A stretch of DNA of 64,000 bases from Phycisphaera sp. (GCA_016125285.1 WGMA01000012.1:62001-126000); one strand, 5' to 3'. Positions 26,079 to 35,828 are shown, numbered from the stretch's first letter. Made by a program: numbers and translations. Notes: a model not told the origin generated them from the letters alone.

Positions 26079-27779
26079 TCACTTCACGAGCCGGATGACA
26101 AACGGCAGCTTCTCGACCTTCGTCTCGGTGACCACGACGAAGTTGATCGACTTCGGCTTGGCCTCCTTCTCGCCGGTGAAGCGCAGGTCGAGGTTGCCGG
26201 TGGTCGACCCGTCCTGCTGGGTGGACCACCCGCCGCTGAATCCCGTGGGGTTCCAGCGCTGGTCGTGCTCGTCGAGCGCGTAGTACTCCAGCACGAACGC
26301 GCGGTCGTCGTAGATCTGCATCGGCGAGCCCGGCGCGGTGAAACTCGCGGGGCACGTCAGCGTCTTGCCCTCCTGCTTCACCGACTTGATGTCGAACGAT
26401 CCACCGCCGGTGTCGATCGATTGCCCGGCCTTGATCTCCTCGGACACGACCTTCCGCTTCGTCGCCGTGAGCACCGTCACGTAGCCCGCGATCGTCGCGA
26501 TGTTCTGCGGCAGGTGCTCCGGACGGACCGACGCGTTGATGCTCGGCTGCTGCCGGCCCGGGTGTCGCCGACCGCGGTAGCTGACGACGCCCTGGTACTC
26601 GACGTTGCTGGGATCGCCGACCGGCTCGAACGCGATCGGCTTGCCCTGGTCGTCGAGCAGGTGCGTCAGCTCGACACGCCCGATCGCGATCGCGTGCTCG
26701 TCCTTGAGGCCGACCGACGCGTTGAGTGTCACCAAGTGTTCGCGTCGGCCGGACGTCAGGTCGAGCTGCGTGCGCGCGCGGAGCATCGCCAGCTTGACGT
26801 CCAGCTCCGACGCGGCGGCGGTCGGCGTGTCGGGCTTCGCGTCGTCGATCACGACGGGTGGCGCGGCGGGCGGCTCGGCGATCGCGATCGCCGGCAGCTC
26901 CAGCGGGATCGTCCGCTCCGTGACACGCGTGGCGATGTCGAACCGGATCGACTCGGGCTTGCCCTCGTCGTTGTCGAACGAGTAGTAGAGGTTGCCGCGC
27001 CCGTTGTTCTGGACGTTGCCGTTGGCGTTGTACATCTGCATCGCCGCCCCGCCGACGTTGATCAGCCCGTGCCTCCACACGAACGGCGGCACGCCGAACG
27101 ACAGCAGATCATCCTTGCCGCGCTTCGCGTCGGTCACCGTCACCGACACGTTGCTCGGCGACACGTTCAGGTCGGTGATCTTCAGCGACAACCCGTCGGC
27201 GATGATCAGCATCGCGTCGGATTTCTGCAGCGGCACATCCACCGCCTCGTGCTCGAGCACCTCCAGCAGCCGCACCTCGCCGGTCCGCGCGTCGATCGTG
27301 CCCGGCAGCGGCCCCGGCTTCGAATACAGCGACAGCCCGAACGGTTGCGTCGTGTCCGCGTCGTCGTTGTTCCGGCCGCGGTATCGGTACTCGATGCGCG
27401 TCACCCCGCCCGTCTTCCACCGCCGCTCGAACGCCTGCTCGGCCGACAGCTTCCTGTCGGGCGCCGCCGCGCCGCCCGCCGCGCCATTCGGGTTCAGGTC
27501 GATCCGATACGCCGAAAGGTCCACACTTCCCGGCGGCGTGATATGCCCCTGCAGCGTCACCATCCCCGTCGCCACCCCCGCCGTCCCGGCGCGGTAGTCC
27601 GCGATGATGTCCAGCGTGTCGAACCGGATGACGTACCCGTCCCGCTCGACTGGCTTCACCGCCGACGTCGCCTCGTCCTCCGCCCGCGCCACGACACCCG
27701 CGCACACCACCACCGCCACGGCCATCGCCGCGATCGTCATCTTTACGAATGTCGGTGCAGTGTTGCGTCGCATAGCCAT
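26079..27779 (-). CDS. Secreted hypothetical protein, 566 aa
   Basis: Not recognised. Signal peptide (FVKMTIAAMAVAVVVCAGVV) with an ARA-type cleavage site. The mature protein is rich in beta strands. Two similar halves are suggested by recurring phrases: the early NNDDADTTQPFGLSLYS and the later FDNDEGKPESIRFD and HDQRWNPTGFSG. It ends in a strand-rich part (KPKSINFVVVTETKVEKLPF). Start at 27779 or 27773 (ATGGCTATG); GCGGGG lies just upstream. It follows the EF-G-like gene on the same strand with a 68-base gap. Cell-surface or periplasmic location is inferred. Confidence 0.65.
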   Translation of the reverse strand: MAMRRNTAPTFVKMTIAAMAVAVVVCAGVVARAEDEATSAVKPVERDGYVIRFDTLDIIADYRAGTAGVATGMVTLQGHITPPGSVDLSAYRIDLNPNGAAGGAAAPDRKLSAEQAFERRWKTGGVTRIEYRYRGRNNDDADTTQPFGLSLYSKPGPLPGTIDARTGEVRLLEVLEHEAVDVPLQKSDAMLIIADGLSLKITDLNVSPSNVSVTVTDAKRGKDDLLSFGVPPFVWRHGLINVGGAAMQMYNANGNVQNNGRGNLYYSFDNDEGKPESIRFDIATRVTERTIPLELPAIAIAEPPAAPPVVIDDAKPDTPTAAASELDVKLAMLRARTQLDLTSGRREHLVTLNASVGLKDEHAIAIGRVELTHLLDDQGKPIAFEPVGDPSNVEYQGVVSYRGRRHPGRQQPSINASVRPEHLPQNIATIAGYVTVLTATKRKVVSEEIKAGQSIDTGGGSFDIKSVKQEGKTLTCPASFTAPGSPMQIYDDRAFVLEYYALDEHDQRWNPTGFSGGWSTQQDGSTTGNLDLRFTGEKEAKPKSINFVVVTETKVEKLPFVIRLVK

Positions 27780-27847
27780 CCCCGCGGGTTCGTGTACGTG
27801 CTCATCATAGTCGACGCACGAACCACCCGAGTGTTCAGCGGGGCGCG

Positions 27848-29884
27848 TCAGTCTTCCTCGTCCTTCGGCTTGTACGCCGAGATGATCTGTTGCTGGACGT
27901 TCGGCGGGACGGGTTCGTAGTGGCTGAACTCCATCGAGAAGCTGCCCTGGCCGCCGGTGACGCTCTTGAGTTGCGACTGGTACTGCGTCAGCTCGGCGAG
28001 CGGGGCCTGGGCCTTGATCAGCAGCATGCCGCCGGGCAGCATGTCCTGGCCCTGGATGCGGCCGCGCTTGCCGGACAGGTCCGACGCGATGTCGCCCATG
28101 TTGCCCTCGGGCACGGTGACCTCGAGGTGGACGATCGGTTCGAGCACGGCGGGCTTGGCCTTCTGCACGGCGTCGATGAACGCGCGCTTGCCCGCGGTGA
28201 CGAACGCCACTTCCTTCGAGTCGACCGGGTGGTGCTTGCCGTCGTACACCGACACCCTGATGTCCTGCAGCGGGTAGCCCGCGATGGCGCCGCCCGTCAT
28301 CACCTGCAGCACGCCCTTCTCGATCGCCGGCAGGAAGTTCGCGGGGATCGAGCCGCCGAACGTGTCGTTGACGAACTCGAACCCGGCGCCGGGCTCCGTG
28401 GGCTCCACACGCAGGAACACCTCGCCGAACTGCCCCGCGCCGCCGGTCTGCTTCTTGTGACGGTGATGTCCGTCGGCCTTGGCGCGGATGGTCTCGCGGT
28501 ACGCGATCTTCGGCGGGTGCGTGTCGACCTCGACGTTGTAGCGGTTCTTCATCTTCTCCAGCAGCACGCGCAGGTGCATCTCGCCCAGCCCGCGGATCAC
28601 GGTCTCCTCGCCGCGCTCCAGCTTGAAGCACGGGTCCTCCGACTCCATCGCGTGCAGCGCCTTGGCGATCTTCGTCTCGTCGCCGCGGCTCTTGGCCTCG
28701 ATCGCGTAGCCCGCCATCGGCACGGGGAACGGGAACGGCTTGAGGTGCACCAGCCCGTGCGCCACCGAGTCGTGCAGCACGTCGTTGAAGTGGATCTCCT
28801 CGACCTTCGCGACCGCGCAGATGTCGCCGGGGATCCCCGCGTCGACCTCCTTGTGCTCCTTGCCGTGCAGCTTGAACAGGTGGCCGACCTTGAACGGCTT
28901 CTTCGCCTCGCCGATGTACAGCTGGCTGTCCTTGCTGATCGTGCCCTGGTGGATGCGGAACACGCCGAGCTTGCCGACGAACGGGTCCGTCGTGACCTTG
29001 AACACGTGCGCGATGACGTGCTTCTTCGGGTCGGCGTCGTAGCCCAGCGGCTCGGAGTTCTCGCCGTGGCCGTGCTCGAACGGGCGCGGGTTGCCCTCCA
29101 GCGGGTTGGGCATGAGGTTGGTCAGGATGTTCAGCAGCTCGCCGAGCCCCGCGCCGGTCTTCGCGGACACGAAGCAGATCGGCACGAGGTGGCCCTCGCG
29201 CAACGCCTTCTCGAACGGCGCGTGCAGCTCGGCGCCCGACACCTCGCCCTGCTCGAGGTACTTCTCCATCAGGTTCTCGTCGACCTCGACGACCTGGTCG
29301 ACGATCGCCGTGTGCGCCTCGGCGACGGAGGAGAAGTCGGCGTCGCCCGACGCGTGATCGAACACGTCGACGACCTTCGTGCCGCCCTCCGCGGGCAGGT
29401 TGATCGGCAGGCACTCCTTGCCGAAGGACTCCTGCAGCTGCGCCACGAGGCCGGGCAGGTCGATGTTGTCGGCGTCGATCTTGTTGATGATGATCGCCCG
29501 GCAGAGCCGGCGCTCCTTGGCGCGCGCCATCATGCGGCGGGTGATCATCTCGATGCCCGCGTGCGCATCGACGGTGACCGCGACCGTCTCCACCGCGGGG
29601 AACGCCGCGAACGTGTGGCCGACGAAGTCCGGCATGCCCGGCGTGTCGATCAGGTTGATGTGCTTGCCCGCGTGATCGATGCCGACGATCGCGGAGTTCA
29701 GCGAATGCTGGTGCGCCTGCTCCTCGTCGTCGAAGTCGCACACCGTGTCGCCCTTCTCGACGCTGCCCGGCGAACCGATCACACCCGCCTTGGCCAGCAG
29801 CATCTCGACCAGCGTCGTCTTGCCACAACCCGCGTGGCCCGTGATGGCCACGTTACGGATCTCTTCCGTCGTGTATTTCGGCAT
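27848..29884 (-). CDS. Elongation factor G-like GTPase (non-canonical switch I)
   Basis: 678 aa with the five-domain EF-G layout. G1 is GHAGCGKTT, G3 is LIDTPG, G4 is NKID, and domain IV/V signatures follow (GGAGQFGEVFLRVEPTEPG, GGAIAGYPLQDIRVSVYDG, PEGNMGDIASDLSGKRGRIQ). The GHAGCGKT form of G1 is typical of the EF-G-2/FusA2-like subgroup. The switch I phrase ERGITI, which coordinates magnesium in canonical EF-G, is absent; the matching place reads QAHQHSLNSAIVG. Such proteins often cannot replace EF-G in translocation, so I do not assign fusA. Role in translation stress or ribosome recycling is possible. The start at 29884 has a short GGAGG-like site upstream. Confidence 0.85.
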   Translation of the reverse strand: MPKYTTEEIRNVAITGHAGCGKTTLVEMLLAKAGVIGSPGSVEKGDTVCDFDDEEQAHQHSLNSAIVGIDHAGKHINLIDTPGMPDFVGHTFAAFPAVETVAVTVDAHAGIEMITRRMMARAKERRLCRAIIINKIDADNIDLPGLVAQLQESFGKECLPINLPAEGGTKVVDVFDHASGDADFSSVAEAHTAIVDQVVEVDENLMEKYLEQGEVSGAELHAPFEKALREGHLVPICFVSAKTGAGLGELLNILTNLMPNPLEGNPRPFEHGHGENSEPLGYDADPKKHVIAHVFKVTTDPFVGKLGVFRIHQGTISKDSQLYIGEAKKPFKVGHLFKLHGKEHKEVDAGIPGDICAVAKVEEIHFNDVLHDSVAHGLVHLKPFPFPVPMAGYAIEAKSRGDETKIAKALHAMESEDPCFKLERGEETVIRGLGEMHLRVLLEKMKNRYNVEVDTHPPKIAYRETIRAKADGHHRHKKQTGGAGQFGEVFLRVEPTEPGAGFEFVNDTFGGSIPANFLPAIEKGVLQVMTGGAIAGYPLQDIRVSVYDGKHHPVDSKEVAFVTAGKRAFIDAVQKAKPAVLEPIVHLEVTVPEGNMGDIASDLSGKRGRIQGQDMLPGGMLLIKAQAPLAELTQYQSQLKSVTGGQGSFSMEFSHYEPVPPNVQQQIISAYKPKDEED

Positions 29885-29969
29885 GTGTGTACCTCCAGGT
29901 CAGCCACAGAACGTGGGAGTTGCCACTGGAGTATAAGTCGACAACCGGTGAAGGCCAAGGTGGTTGGAC

Positions 29970-30093
29970 GCCCTCTCCCTGCCAGGGTGAGGGCCGGGGT
30001 GAGGGTGACGCTTTTCGACTGCATTCCGCGACCCGACGCGGCGCCGTGTTCGATAAATCGACCCTCACCCAACCTCTCCCTGCCAGGGAGAGG
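29970..30093. repeat. Dispersed CCCTCACCC-type palindromic element, copy 2
   Basis: Shares GAGGGCCGGGGTGAGGGTGA, then GTTCGATAAATCGACC, then CCCTCACCCAACCTCTCCC with the copy at 6575-6703 in the same order and spacing class, with an unrelated middle. It adds outer arms (CTCTCCCTGCCAGG and CCTGCCAGGGAGAG-like) that pair with each other. It lies between the beta-propeller gene and the EF-G-like gene. Confidence 0.85.
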
Positions 30094-30103
30094 AGTCGGA
30101 GGC

Positions 30104-31219
30104 CTACTTGCGGCCGAGGCCGAACTCGCAGCCGACCGTGCTGACCTGGCCGTCCTTGAAGTGCACCTCGATGAACTTCGAACCCGCCACCGGCTTGCCG
30201 CTCTCGTCGCTGAGCGTCGTGACACGCTGCTTGGTGCGCGCGTCGAACACGTCCGGCGTGTGCGGCCAGGCATATTGCCCGTCCAGCGAGAAACACACCC
30301 ACCCGTGCCCGCCGCTCGACAACTCCACGTGCCCCTTCGGCGTCGGCGGCGACGTGGTCGCGTCGTAAATGAACAGACGCTTGCCGACCTGGTCGCTGAT
30401 CCACAGCTCGCTCTCGTCCGGCGTCAGGCCCGCGCCGTGCGTGCGGTGGCCGATGGTCTTGTCGCCGTCCGGCTCGTGCGCGAGCAGGCGATGCGTGACC
30501 TCGCCCCTGGTCAGATCGACGATGTCGACGCCGACGTGCTGGCCGAGGCAGACGTACGCGGTGGTCTGTGCGCCGTTGACGGTGTACGGGAACACGCCGG
30601 ACTCGCCGACGGGCTTGATCTGCTTGACGATCGAGCCGTCCGCGGCGTTGAACTGCGTGAGCATCGTGCGCGTGCCGAGGTAGACGTAGCGCCCGTCGAG
30701 CGACGCGATCGAGTTGTGCGCCTGCGGGCCGACCTCGATGCGCTTGATCATCTCGCCGGTCGCGGGATCGATGACGATGAAGCCGCCGTCATCGCCCGCG
30801 TACCACCAGCCGGTCGGCGAATACAGCGTCTTGCCATCGGGCGTGATGCACGAGCGGTCGCAGCCGAGCGGGTACGTCTTTTCCCACACGGCCTCGCCCT
30901 TGTTGAGGTCGAAGCAGCCGAGGCGATGGTTGGTCGTGCCCCAGTACAGGCACGCCGTCGCGCCGCAGCCGGTCATGCCGCGGATGCCCTCTTTCATGCC
31001 GGGCACGTCGTAGCGCTTGACCAGCTTGTGGCCGTTGTCGATGTCGAACACGAGGATGCCGACGCCGGAGCGGTTCTGCGTCTGCGCCCCGTCGGGCATG
31101 GCCATGTAGAGGTAACGCCCGTCCGGCATCGCCGCGCGTGCGGGCGAAGCGACGGCGGCATACGTGGCGGTCGCCGCGGCGGCCGCGAGAAAGTCACGAC
31201 GCGTGGTGTGAGTCGACAT
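30104..31219 (-). CDS. Tat-exported beta-propeller protein (YncE/lactonase-like)
   Basis: 371 aa. The N-terminus MSTHTTRRDFLAAAAATATY has the twin-arginine motif TRRDFL and an Ala-rich h-region, so Tat export is likely. The mature part is a seven-bladed propeller of the YVTN/quinoprotein class: YSPTGWWYAGDDGGFIVIDP, ASLDGRYVYLGTRTMLTQFN, THGAGLTPDESELWISDQVG, FSLDGQYAWPHTPDVFDART. No catalytic residues can be assigned. Tat use suggests that it folds with a bound cofactor or metal in the cytoplasm first. It lies 22 bases downstream of brnA on the same strand. Confidence 0.78.
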   Translation of the reverse strand: MSTHTTRRDFLAAAAATATYAAVASPARAAMPDGRYLYMAMPDGAQTQNRSGVGILVFDIDNGHKLVKRYDVPGMKEGIRGMTGCGATACLYWGTTNHRLGCFDLNKGEAVWEKTYPLGCDRSCITPDGKTLYSPTGWWYAGDDGGFIVIDPATGEMIKRIEVGPQAHNSIASLDGRYVYLGTRTMLTQFNAADGSIVKQIKPVGESGVFPYTVNGAQTTAYVCLGQHVGVDIVDLTRGEVTHRLLAHEPDGDKTIGHRTHGAGLTPDESELWISDQVGKRLFIYDATTSPPTPKGHVELSSGGHGWVCFSLDGQYAWPHTPDVFDARTKQRVTTLSDESGKPVAGSKFIEVHFKDGQVSTVGCEFGLGRK

Positions 31220-31241
31220 GGCGTGCCGCCGTAGTGTTGGG

Positions 31242-31553
31242 TTACTTGCCGCCGTCGGCCGCAAGTTGCTTGCGTAGAGCCTGCCGGATCAGCGCGTCGC
31301 GCGACACGCCCTTGCGCCGGGCCAGCTCGTCGGTCTTCTCGAGGAGTTCGCGATCGAAGCGCACCATGATGGAGGGGTTCTTCGGCATGATGCGCTCGTG
31401 TGGGGTCTTGCGGAGGCGTTCCCACTCCGCCTGTTGTTCGTCGGTCATCGGCTCGAACGCGTCGATGATCAACGGCTTATCAAACTCCGCGGTCGCTTCG
31501 CGGAGCTCTTCGAGATTCATGTCCTGGTATTGTTTGTCTTTGTGCTTAGCCAT
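31242..31553 (-). CDS. brnA: BrnA-type antitoxin (ribbon-helix-helix)
   Basis: 103 aa. The C-terminal 45 residues form a ribbon-helix-helix DNA-binding domain: PSIMVRFDRELLEKTDELAR then GVSRDALIRQALRKQLAA. The N-terminal part is charged (YQDMNLEELREATAEFDKPL) and is expected to wrap the toxin. It follows brnT by 6 bases, the normal gene order of this type II pair; BrnA also represses its own operon in other species. Toxin neutralisation is inferred from the family and the context. Confidence 0.8.
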   Translation of the reverse strand: MAKHKDKQYQDMNLEELREATAEFDKPLIIDAFEPMTDEQQAEWERLRKTPHERIMPKNPSIMVRFDRELLEKTDELARRKGVSRDALIRQALRKQLAADGGK

Positions 31554-31559
31554 CGGTTA

Positions 31560-31826
31560 TCAGCGCCACATCCGACGCAATCGGCGTTTCTCACGCTCGT
31601 CGAGCGGTCTGCCATGGATTACGTAGATTGTAGCATCGTCATCGGTGAGAAACACGATCTGAATCCATCGTCCGCCATCGCCGCGACCCCAGACCAGCTG
31701 TTTGCCGTCGCCGCGCTGTAGTGGAAATGGACGACGCGCGTGCACGACGACAGATTCCGCCTCATCCGGCGACACGCCGTGTTCCTGCACGTGATCGAGA
31801 TTCCATTCGTTCCAGCGAAATCTCAA
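31560..31826 (-). CDS. brnT: BrnT-type RNase toxin
   Basis: 88 aa. The BrnT signature is clear: FRWNEWNLDHVQEHGVSPDE, then LVWGRGDGGRWIQIVFLTDD, ending in the basic RPLDEREKRRLRRMWR. BrnT is a RelE-fold ribonuclease toxin. No ATG is available; I chose the TTG at 31826 because GGGGG lies 6 bases upstream and the resulting length matches the family. A TTG at 31859 would overlap the end of acnA by 14 bases. The toxin directly follows acnA on the same strand, so read-through from acnA would transcribe it. Confidence 0.8.
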   Translation of the reverse strand: MRFRWNEWNLDHVQEHGVSPDEAESVVVHARRPFPLQRGDGKQLVWGRGDGGRWIQIVFLTDDDATIYVIHGRPLDEREKRRLRRMWR

Positions 31827-31845
31827 CGCGACCCCCGAAAGCCTG

Positions 31846-34671
31846 TCAGCCCTTCGCAATCTTACGCAGCACCGTGTGCAGGATGCCGCCGTTGCGGTAG
31901 TAGTCGACCTCGACCGGTGTGTCGATCCGACACAAAACGTCGAACGTGGTCTTCTTGCCGCTGTCGGGACACGTGGCGGTGACGGTGATCATCTGCCGCG
32001 GCTTGACGTCGTCGGTCACGGGGATGTCGAACAGCTCCGCGCCGGTCAGGCCGAGCGACTGATGCGTGTCGCCGTCCTTGAACTGCAGCGGCAGCACGCC
32101 CATGCCCACGAGGTTGGAGCGGTGGATGCGCTCGTAGCTCGCGGCGATCACGGCCTTGACGCCGAGCAGGTACGTGCCCTTCGCCGCCCAGTCGCGCGAG
32201 CTGCCCATGCCGTAGTCGACACCGGCGAGCACGACGAGCGGCACGCCGTGGGACTGATACGCGGTCGCGCCGTCGTAGATCGTTGTCACGTCGCCGGACT
32301 TCACCGCCACGTCGGGCGCGAAGGTGTCATCGGGGTTCGCCGCGGTGTCGGGGCCGAGGTACGTGGTGAACCCGCCCTCGGTGCCGGGCGCGAGCTGGTT
32401 CTTGACGCGGATGTTGTCGAACGTGCCGCGCATCATCACTTCGTGGTTGCCGCGGCGGGACCCGAAGCTGTTGAAGTCCTTCTTGATCACGCCCTTCGAC
32501 TGCAGGTACTTGCCCGCGGGCTGCGACGGCTTGATCGATCCGGCCGGGCTGATGTGGTCCGTCGTCACGCTGTCGCCGAACTTCGCCAGGCAGCGCGCGC
32601 CGCTGATCGGTTCGATCGGCTTCACCTCCGGCCCCATCGTCGCGAAGAACGGCGGGTGCTGGATGTACGTCGAGTCGCCGTTCCACTTGTACAGGTCGCC
32701 CGTCGCCGAGTCGATCGCCTGCCACTCCTCCGGGCCGGTGTCCACGTCGCTGTAGCGATTGATGAAATGCTCGGGCTTGACCGCCGCCTTGACCGCGTTG
32801 CGGATCTCCTCGTTGGTCGGCCAGATGTCGCGCAGGTACACCGCGTTGCCGTCCTTGCCCGCGCCGAGCGGCGCGCTGGTCAGGTCGATGTCCGTCGTGC
32901 CCGCGATCGCGTACGCCACGACCAGCGGCGGGCTCGCCAGGTAGTTCGCCTTCACGTGCGGATTGATGCGCCCCTCGAAGTTGCGGTTGCCCGACAGCAC
33001 GCTCGACGCCACGAGGTCGCCCTCCTCGATCGCCTTCGCGATCGCCTCCGGCAGCGGGCCCGAGTTGCCGATGCACGTCGTGCACCCGTAGCCGACCGTC
33101 TCGAAACCGAGCTGATCGAGGTACGTGTCCAGCCCCGCCTCGGCGAGGTAATCGGTCACGACACGCGAGCCCGGCGCCAGCGACGTCTTGACCCACGGCT
33201 TCACGTCGAGGCCCTTCTCCGCGGCCTTCTTCGCCACGAGGCCCGCCGCGATCAGCACGCTGGGGTTCGACGTGTTCGTGCACGACGTGATCGCCGCGAT
33301 CACCACCGCGCCGTGCTTGAGCTTGAAGTCCGCTCCGTTGTAGCTGACCGCCACGCCCTCTTCGCCCGGATCCCACGCCTCGGTCGCCATCGCGACCTGG
33401 CCCTCGGTCTCGAGCATGCCGCCCTCGGAGTCCATCTTGTCGCCCGTCGAGTCGCCGCGCGTGTGGTCGCCCTTGCCGAACGTGTTCGTCAGGTCGTACT
33501 GCCACTGCGACTTCATCGCCGACAGCGCGATGCGGTCCTGCGGGCGCTTCGGCCCGGCGAGGCACGGCTCGATCGTGCCCAGGTCCAGCTCGCACGTCTG
33601 CGTGAACGTCGGGTGCGCGTCGTCGCTGCGCCACATGCCGTTCGCCTTGCTGTACGCCTCGACCAGCGGCACCAGGTCGCCGCGGCCGGTCATCTTCAGG
33701 TAGTCGCACGTCACCGAGTCGACCGGGAAGAAGCCCATCGTCGCGCCGTACTCCGGCGCCATGTTCGCGATCGTCGCGCGGTCCGGCAGGCTCAGCGACG
33801 CCGCGCCCGGCCCGAAGAACTCCACGAACGTGCCGACCACGCCGACCTTCCGCAGTTCCTGCGTCACCGTCAGCACCAGGTCCGTCGCCGTCGCGCCCTC
33901 CGGCAGCGTGCCGGTCAGCTTGAACCCGATCACCCGCGGCAGCAGCATGTAGATCGGCTGACCGAGCATCACCGCCTCGGCCTCGATGCCGCCCACGCCC
34001 CAGCCCGTCACGCCCAGTCCGTTGATCATCGTCGTGTGCGAGTCCGTGCCGACCAGCGAGTCCGGGTACGCCACGCCGTCCTTCGTCATCACCACCTTCG
34101 CGAGGTACTCGAGGTTCACCTGGTGCACGATGCCCGTGCCCGGCGGGACCACCGAGAAATTATCAAACGCCTGCTGGCCCCACTTCAGGAACTCGTAGCG
34201 CTCCTTGTTGCGGTCGAACTCGATCAGCAGGTTCAGCCGCAGCGCCTCGTGCGAGGCGAAGTGATCGACCTGCACCGAGTGATCGATGACGAGGTCGCAC
34301 GGCACCAGCGGATTGATCTTGCTCACGTCGCCGCCGAGGCGCTTCGCGCCGTCACGCAGCGCCGCGAGGTCGACGACGGCCGGCACGCCGGTGAAGTCCT
34401 GCAGCACGACGCGGCCGGGCATGAACGGCACCTCGACCTCGCCCGGGTCCGCCGCGTTCCACGACGCGATCGCCTCAATGTCGCCTTTGCTAACGATGAA
34501 GTCGTCGTAGTTGCGCAGCGCCGACTCCAGCAGCACCTTGATGGACACCGGCAGCGTGTCGACGTGGCCGACCCCCGCAGCCTTCAGCGCGTCCAGTGCG
34601 TAATACTTGATCTCACCCGCGTCGGTCTTGAGGCTGCGGATGGCGTTGAACGGATCGTTATTCGTGGACAT
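31846..34671 (-). CDS. acnA: Aconitate hydratase A
   Basis: 941 aa cytoplasmic TCA-cycle enzyme converting citrate to isocitrate. The three [4Fe-4S] cysteines are present: one in [12 protein letters not shown] and two in [14 protein letters not shown]. Other AcnA signatures: [39 protein letters not shown], and the swivelling-domain end ([39 protein letters not shown]). It is slightly longer than typical (about 890-910). A methionine start at 34671 is normal for the family (MSTNNDPF). The 130 bases to the divergent HEPN gene must hold the promoter. Confidence 0.95.
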   Translation of the reverse strand: MSTNNDPFNAIRSLKTDAGEIKYYALDALKAAGVGHVDTLPVSIKVLLESALRNYDDFIVSKGDIEAIASWNAADPGEVEVPFMPGRVVLQDFTGVPAVVDLAALRDGAKRLGGDVSKINPLVPCDLVIDHSVQVDHFASHEALRLNLLIEFDRNKERYEFLKWGQQAFDNFSVVPPGTGIVHQVNLEYLAKVVMTKDGVAYPDSLVGTDSHTTMINGLGVTGWGVGGIEAEAVMLGQPIYMLLPRVIGFKLTGTLPEGATATDLVLTVTQELRKVGVVGTFVEFFGPGAASLSLPDRATIANMAPEYGATMGFFPVDSVTCDYLKMTGRGDLVPLVEAYSKANGMWRSDDAHPTFTQTCELDLGTIEPCLAGPKRPQDRIALSAMKSQWQYDLTNTFGKGDHTRGDSTGDKMDSEGGMLETEGQVAMATEAWDPGEEGVAVSYNGADFKLKHGAVVIAAITSCTNTSNPSVLIAAGLVAKKAAEKGLDVKPWVKTSLAPGSRVVTDYLAEAGLDTYLDQLGFETVGYGCTTCIGNSGPLPEAIAKAIEEGDLVASSVLSGNRNFEGRINPHVKANYLASPPLVVAYAIAGTTDIDLTSAPLGAGKDGNAVYLRDIWPTNEEIRNAVKAAVKPEHFINRYSDVDTGPEEWQAIDSATGDLYKWNGDSTYIQHPPFFATMGPEVKPIEPISGARCLAKFGDSVTTDHISPAGSIKPSQPAGKYLQSKGVIKKDFNSFGSRRGNHEVMMRGTFDNIRVKNQLAPGTEGGFTTYLGPDTAANPDDTFAPDVAVKSGDVTTIYDGATAYQSHGVPLVVLAGVDYGMGSSRDWAAKGTYLLGVKAVIAASYERIHRSNLVGMGVLPLQFKDGDTHQSLGLTGAELFDIPVTDDVKPRQMITVTATCPDSGKKTTFDVLCRIDTPVEVDYYRNGGILHTVLRKIAKG

Positions 34672-34803
34672 TGGAATGCTTCCCTGTGCGTCGGTCGTGA
34701 ATGCGAAACAAAGTGCTCAGGGTAGCATCGGGCGGAGATTTGGTGAAGGGGCTACCGACTATGAATTCACAGAGCCCTTTGTCGACATGTGGTGTAAAAT
34801 GCG

Positions 34804-35823
34804 ATGTTAATGTTCCAGAGGTTCACAGAAGTTTTCGATGCGATTGCCGCTCGGCACCCAGAGCTTGACGGCTCGGGATTTGCTTTGGCCGCAAACGTTG
34901 GCGAACTCGCCATTGAAACCCTATTCGAACTTGGCTTTGATCTAGTGATTCGCCGCGCAACTCAGAATGAAGCCATCAGTATCAGAGAGATGATTGAGGT
35001 CGGTCGACCGAGTAGTGGAATGATGAGTGTCATCGCCCAACGAAACCCATATGAGACTGACATTCTTACGATCGAGAATAGCCCAACTTCCAAGAGCTTT
35101 AAGAGTATCGAATTGCCTGCGGAACAATGGCGATATCACGTCATTACATATGTGGGGACCAATCAGGAATTGCAGGATTTTATTGACTCGTCGGTGTTGA
35201 CCCGGACCCGCATTATCTCTGGCCCAACGTTTGGCCGACTGCCTGCTTTTGGTCTTGGGCCCTACTCATCGATGTGTGGCCCTAAGATGGCGCAGTTTTT
35301 GGAAGATACGGAGCGATCCGATGCTCCGTTCATGTGTTTGAATTGCGAGGATCTGGATGACTTACGCGACGTCCATGCCAAACTGAAATCGGCCGACCGG
35401 TCGTTGCTCGACGCTATCCATCGGGTTCAACAGCTTGACCAGATTCCGACGCATTCGCCGCTCCGATTCCTCGGTTACATCGCTATTCTCGAATCGCTTA
35501 TCACCCACGCGCCGAAGTCGACAGACCCCTACGATTCGCTCACTCGACAGGTACGTCAAAAGATGTTGTTATTGGGCCGACGTGCGAAGCTTGCTATTCC
35601 CTACGATCGGTTTGACGAATCAACGGGACGAGACAAGCTTTGGACGTTGCTATACAGCTACCGGAGCAATATTGCCCACGGGACGACGCCGGACTTTAAG
35701 AATAGGTACAAGCCGTTAAGAGATTCGACGCATGCCCGCGAATTCATTGAAATGGCAACTCGGTCGGTGATCCGTCAGGCACTAGAGGAACCCGATTTGG
35801 TCGCGGACCTGCAGAACTGCTGA
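34804..35823 (+). CDS. HEPN-domain protein (Apea-like), low-GC accessory gene
   Basis: 339 aa. The last 130 residues look like an Apea-like HEPN domain: LRFLGYIAILESLITHAP, then LWTLLYSYRSNIAHG with the R287-x4-H292 pair that forms the RNase site in active HEPN proteins. The N-terminal 200 residues are a soluble domain that I do not recognise (FALAANVGELAIETLFELGF, FRLPAFGLGPYSSM-like region). Codon use and GC are far lower than in both neighbours (acnA and DPP-IV), so recent acquisition is likely. No partner gene (MNT antitoxin, abortive-infection partner) is adjacent. Starts at 34804 or 34810; no ribosome site is visible. Defence or toxin function is inference only. Confidence 0.72.
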   Translation: MLMFQRFTEVFDAIAARHPELDGSGFALAANVGELAIETLFELGFDLVIRRATQNEAISIREMIEVGRPSSGMMSVIAQRNPYETDILTIENSPTSKSFKSIELPAEQWRYHVITYVGTNQELQDFIDSSVLTRTRIISGPTFGRLPAFGLGPYSSMCGPKMAQFLEDTERSDAPFMCLNCEDLDDLRDVHAKLKSADRSLLDAIHRVQQLDQIPTHSPLRFLGYIAILESLITHAPKSTDPYDSLTRQVRQKMLLLGRRAKLAIPYDRFDESTGRDKLWTLLYSYRSNIAHGTTPDFKNRYKPLRDSTHAREFIEMATRSVIRQALEEPDLVADLQNC

Positions 35824-35828
35824 CAAGG

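Noticed and set aside
26079-29828. A fused 1249-codon reading on the minus strand
   Set aside because: Its N-terminal half is an out-of-frame reading of the EF-G-like gene; the real gene starts at 27779 with a signal peptide.
27890-31234. Open frame of 1114 codons on the plus strand
   Set aside because: Antisense to the EF-G-like and beta-propeller genes, both of which have clear family signatures.
31876-34725. Open frame of 949 codons on the plus strand
   Set aside because: Antisense to acnA, whose iron-sulfur cysteines and length are convincing.
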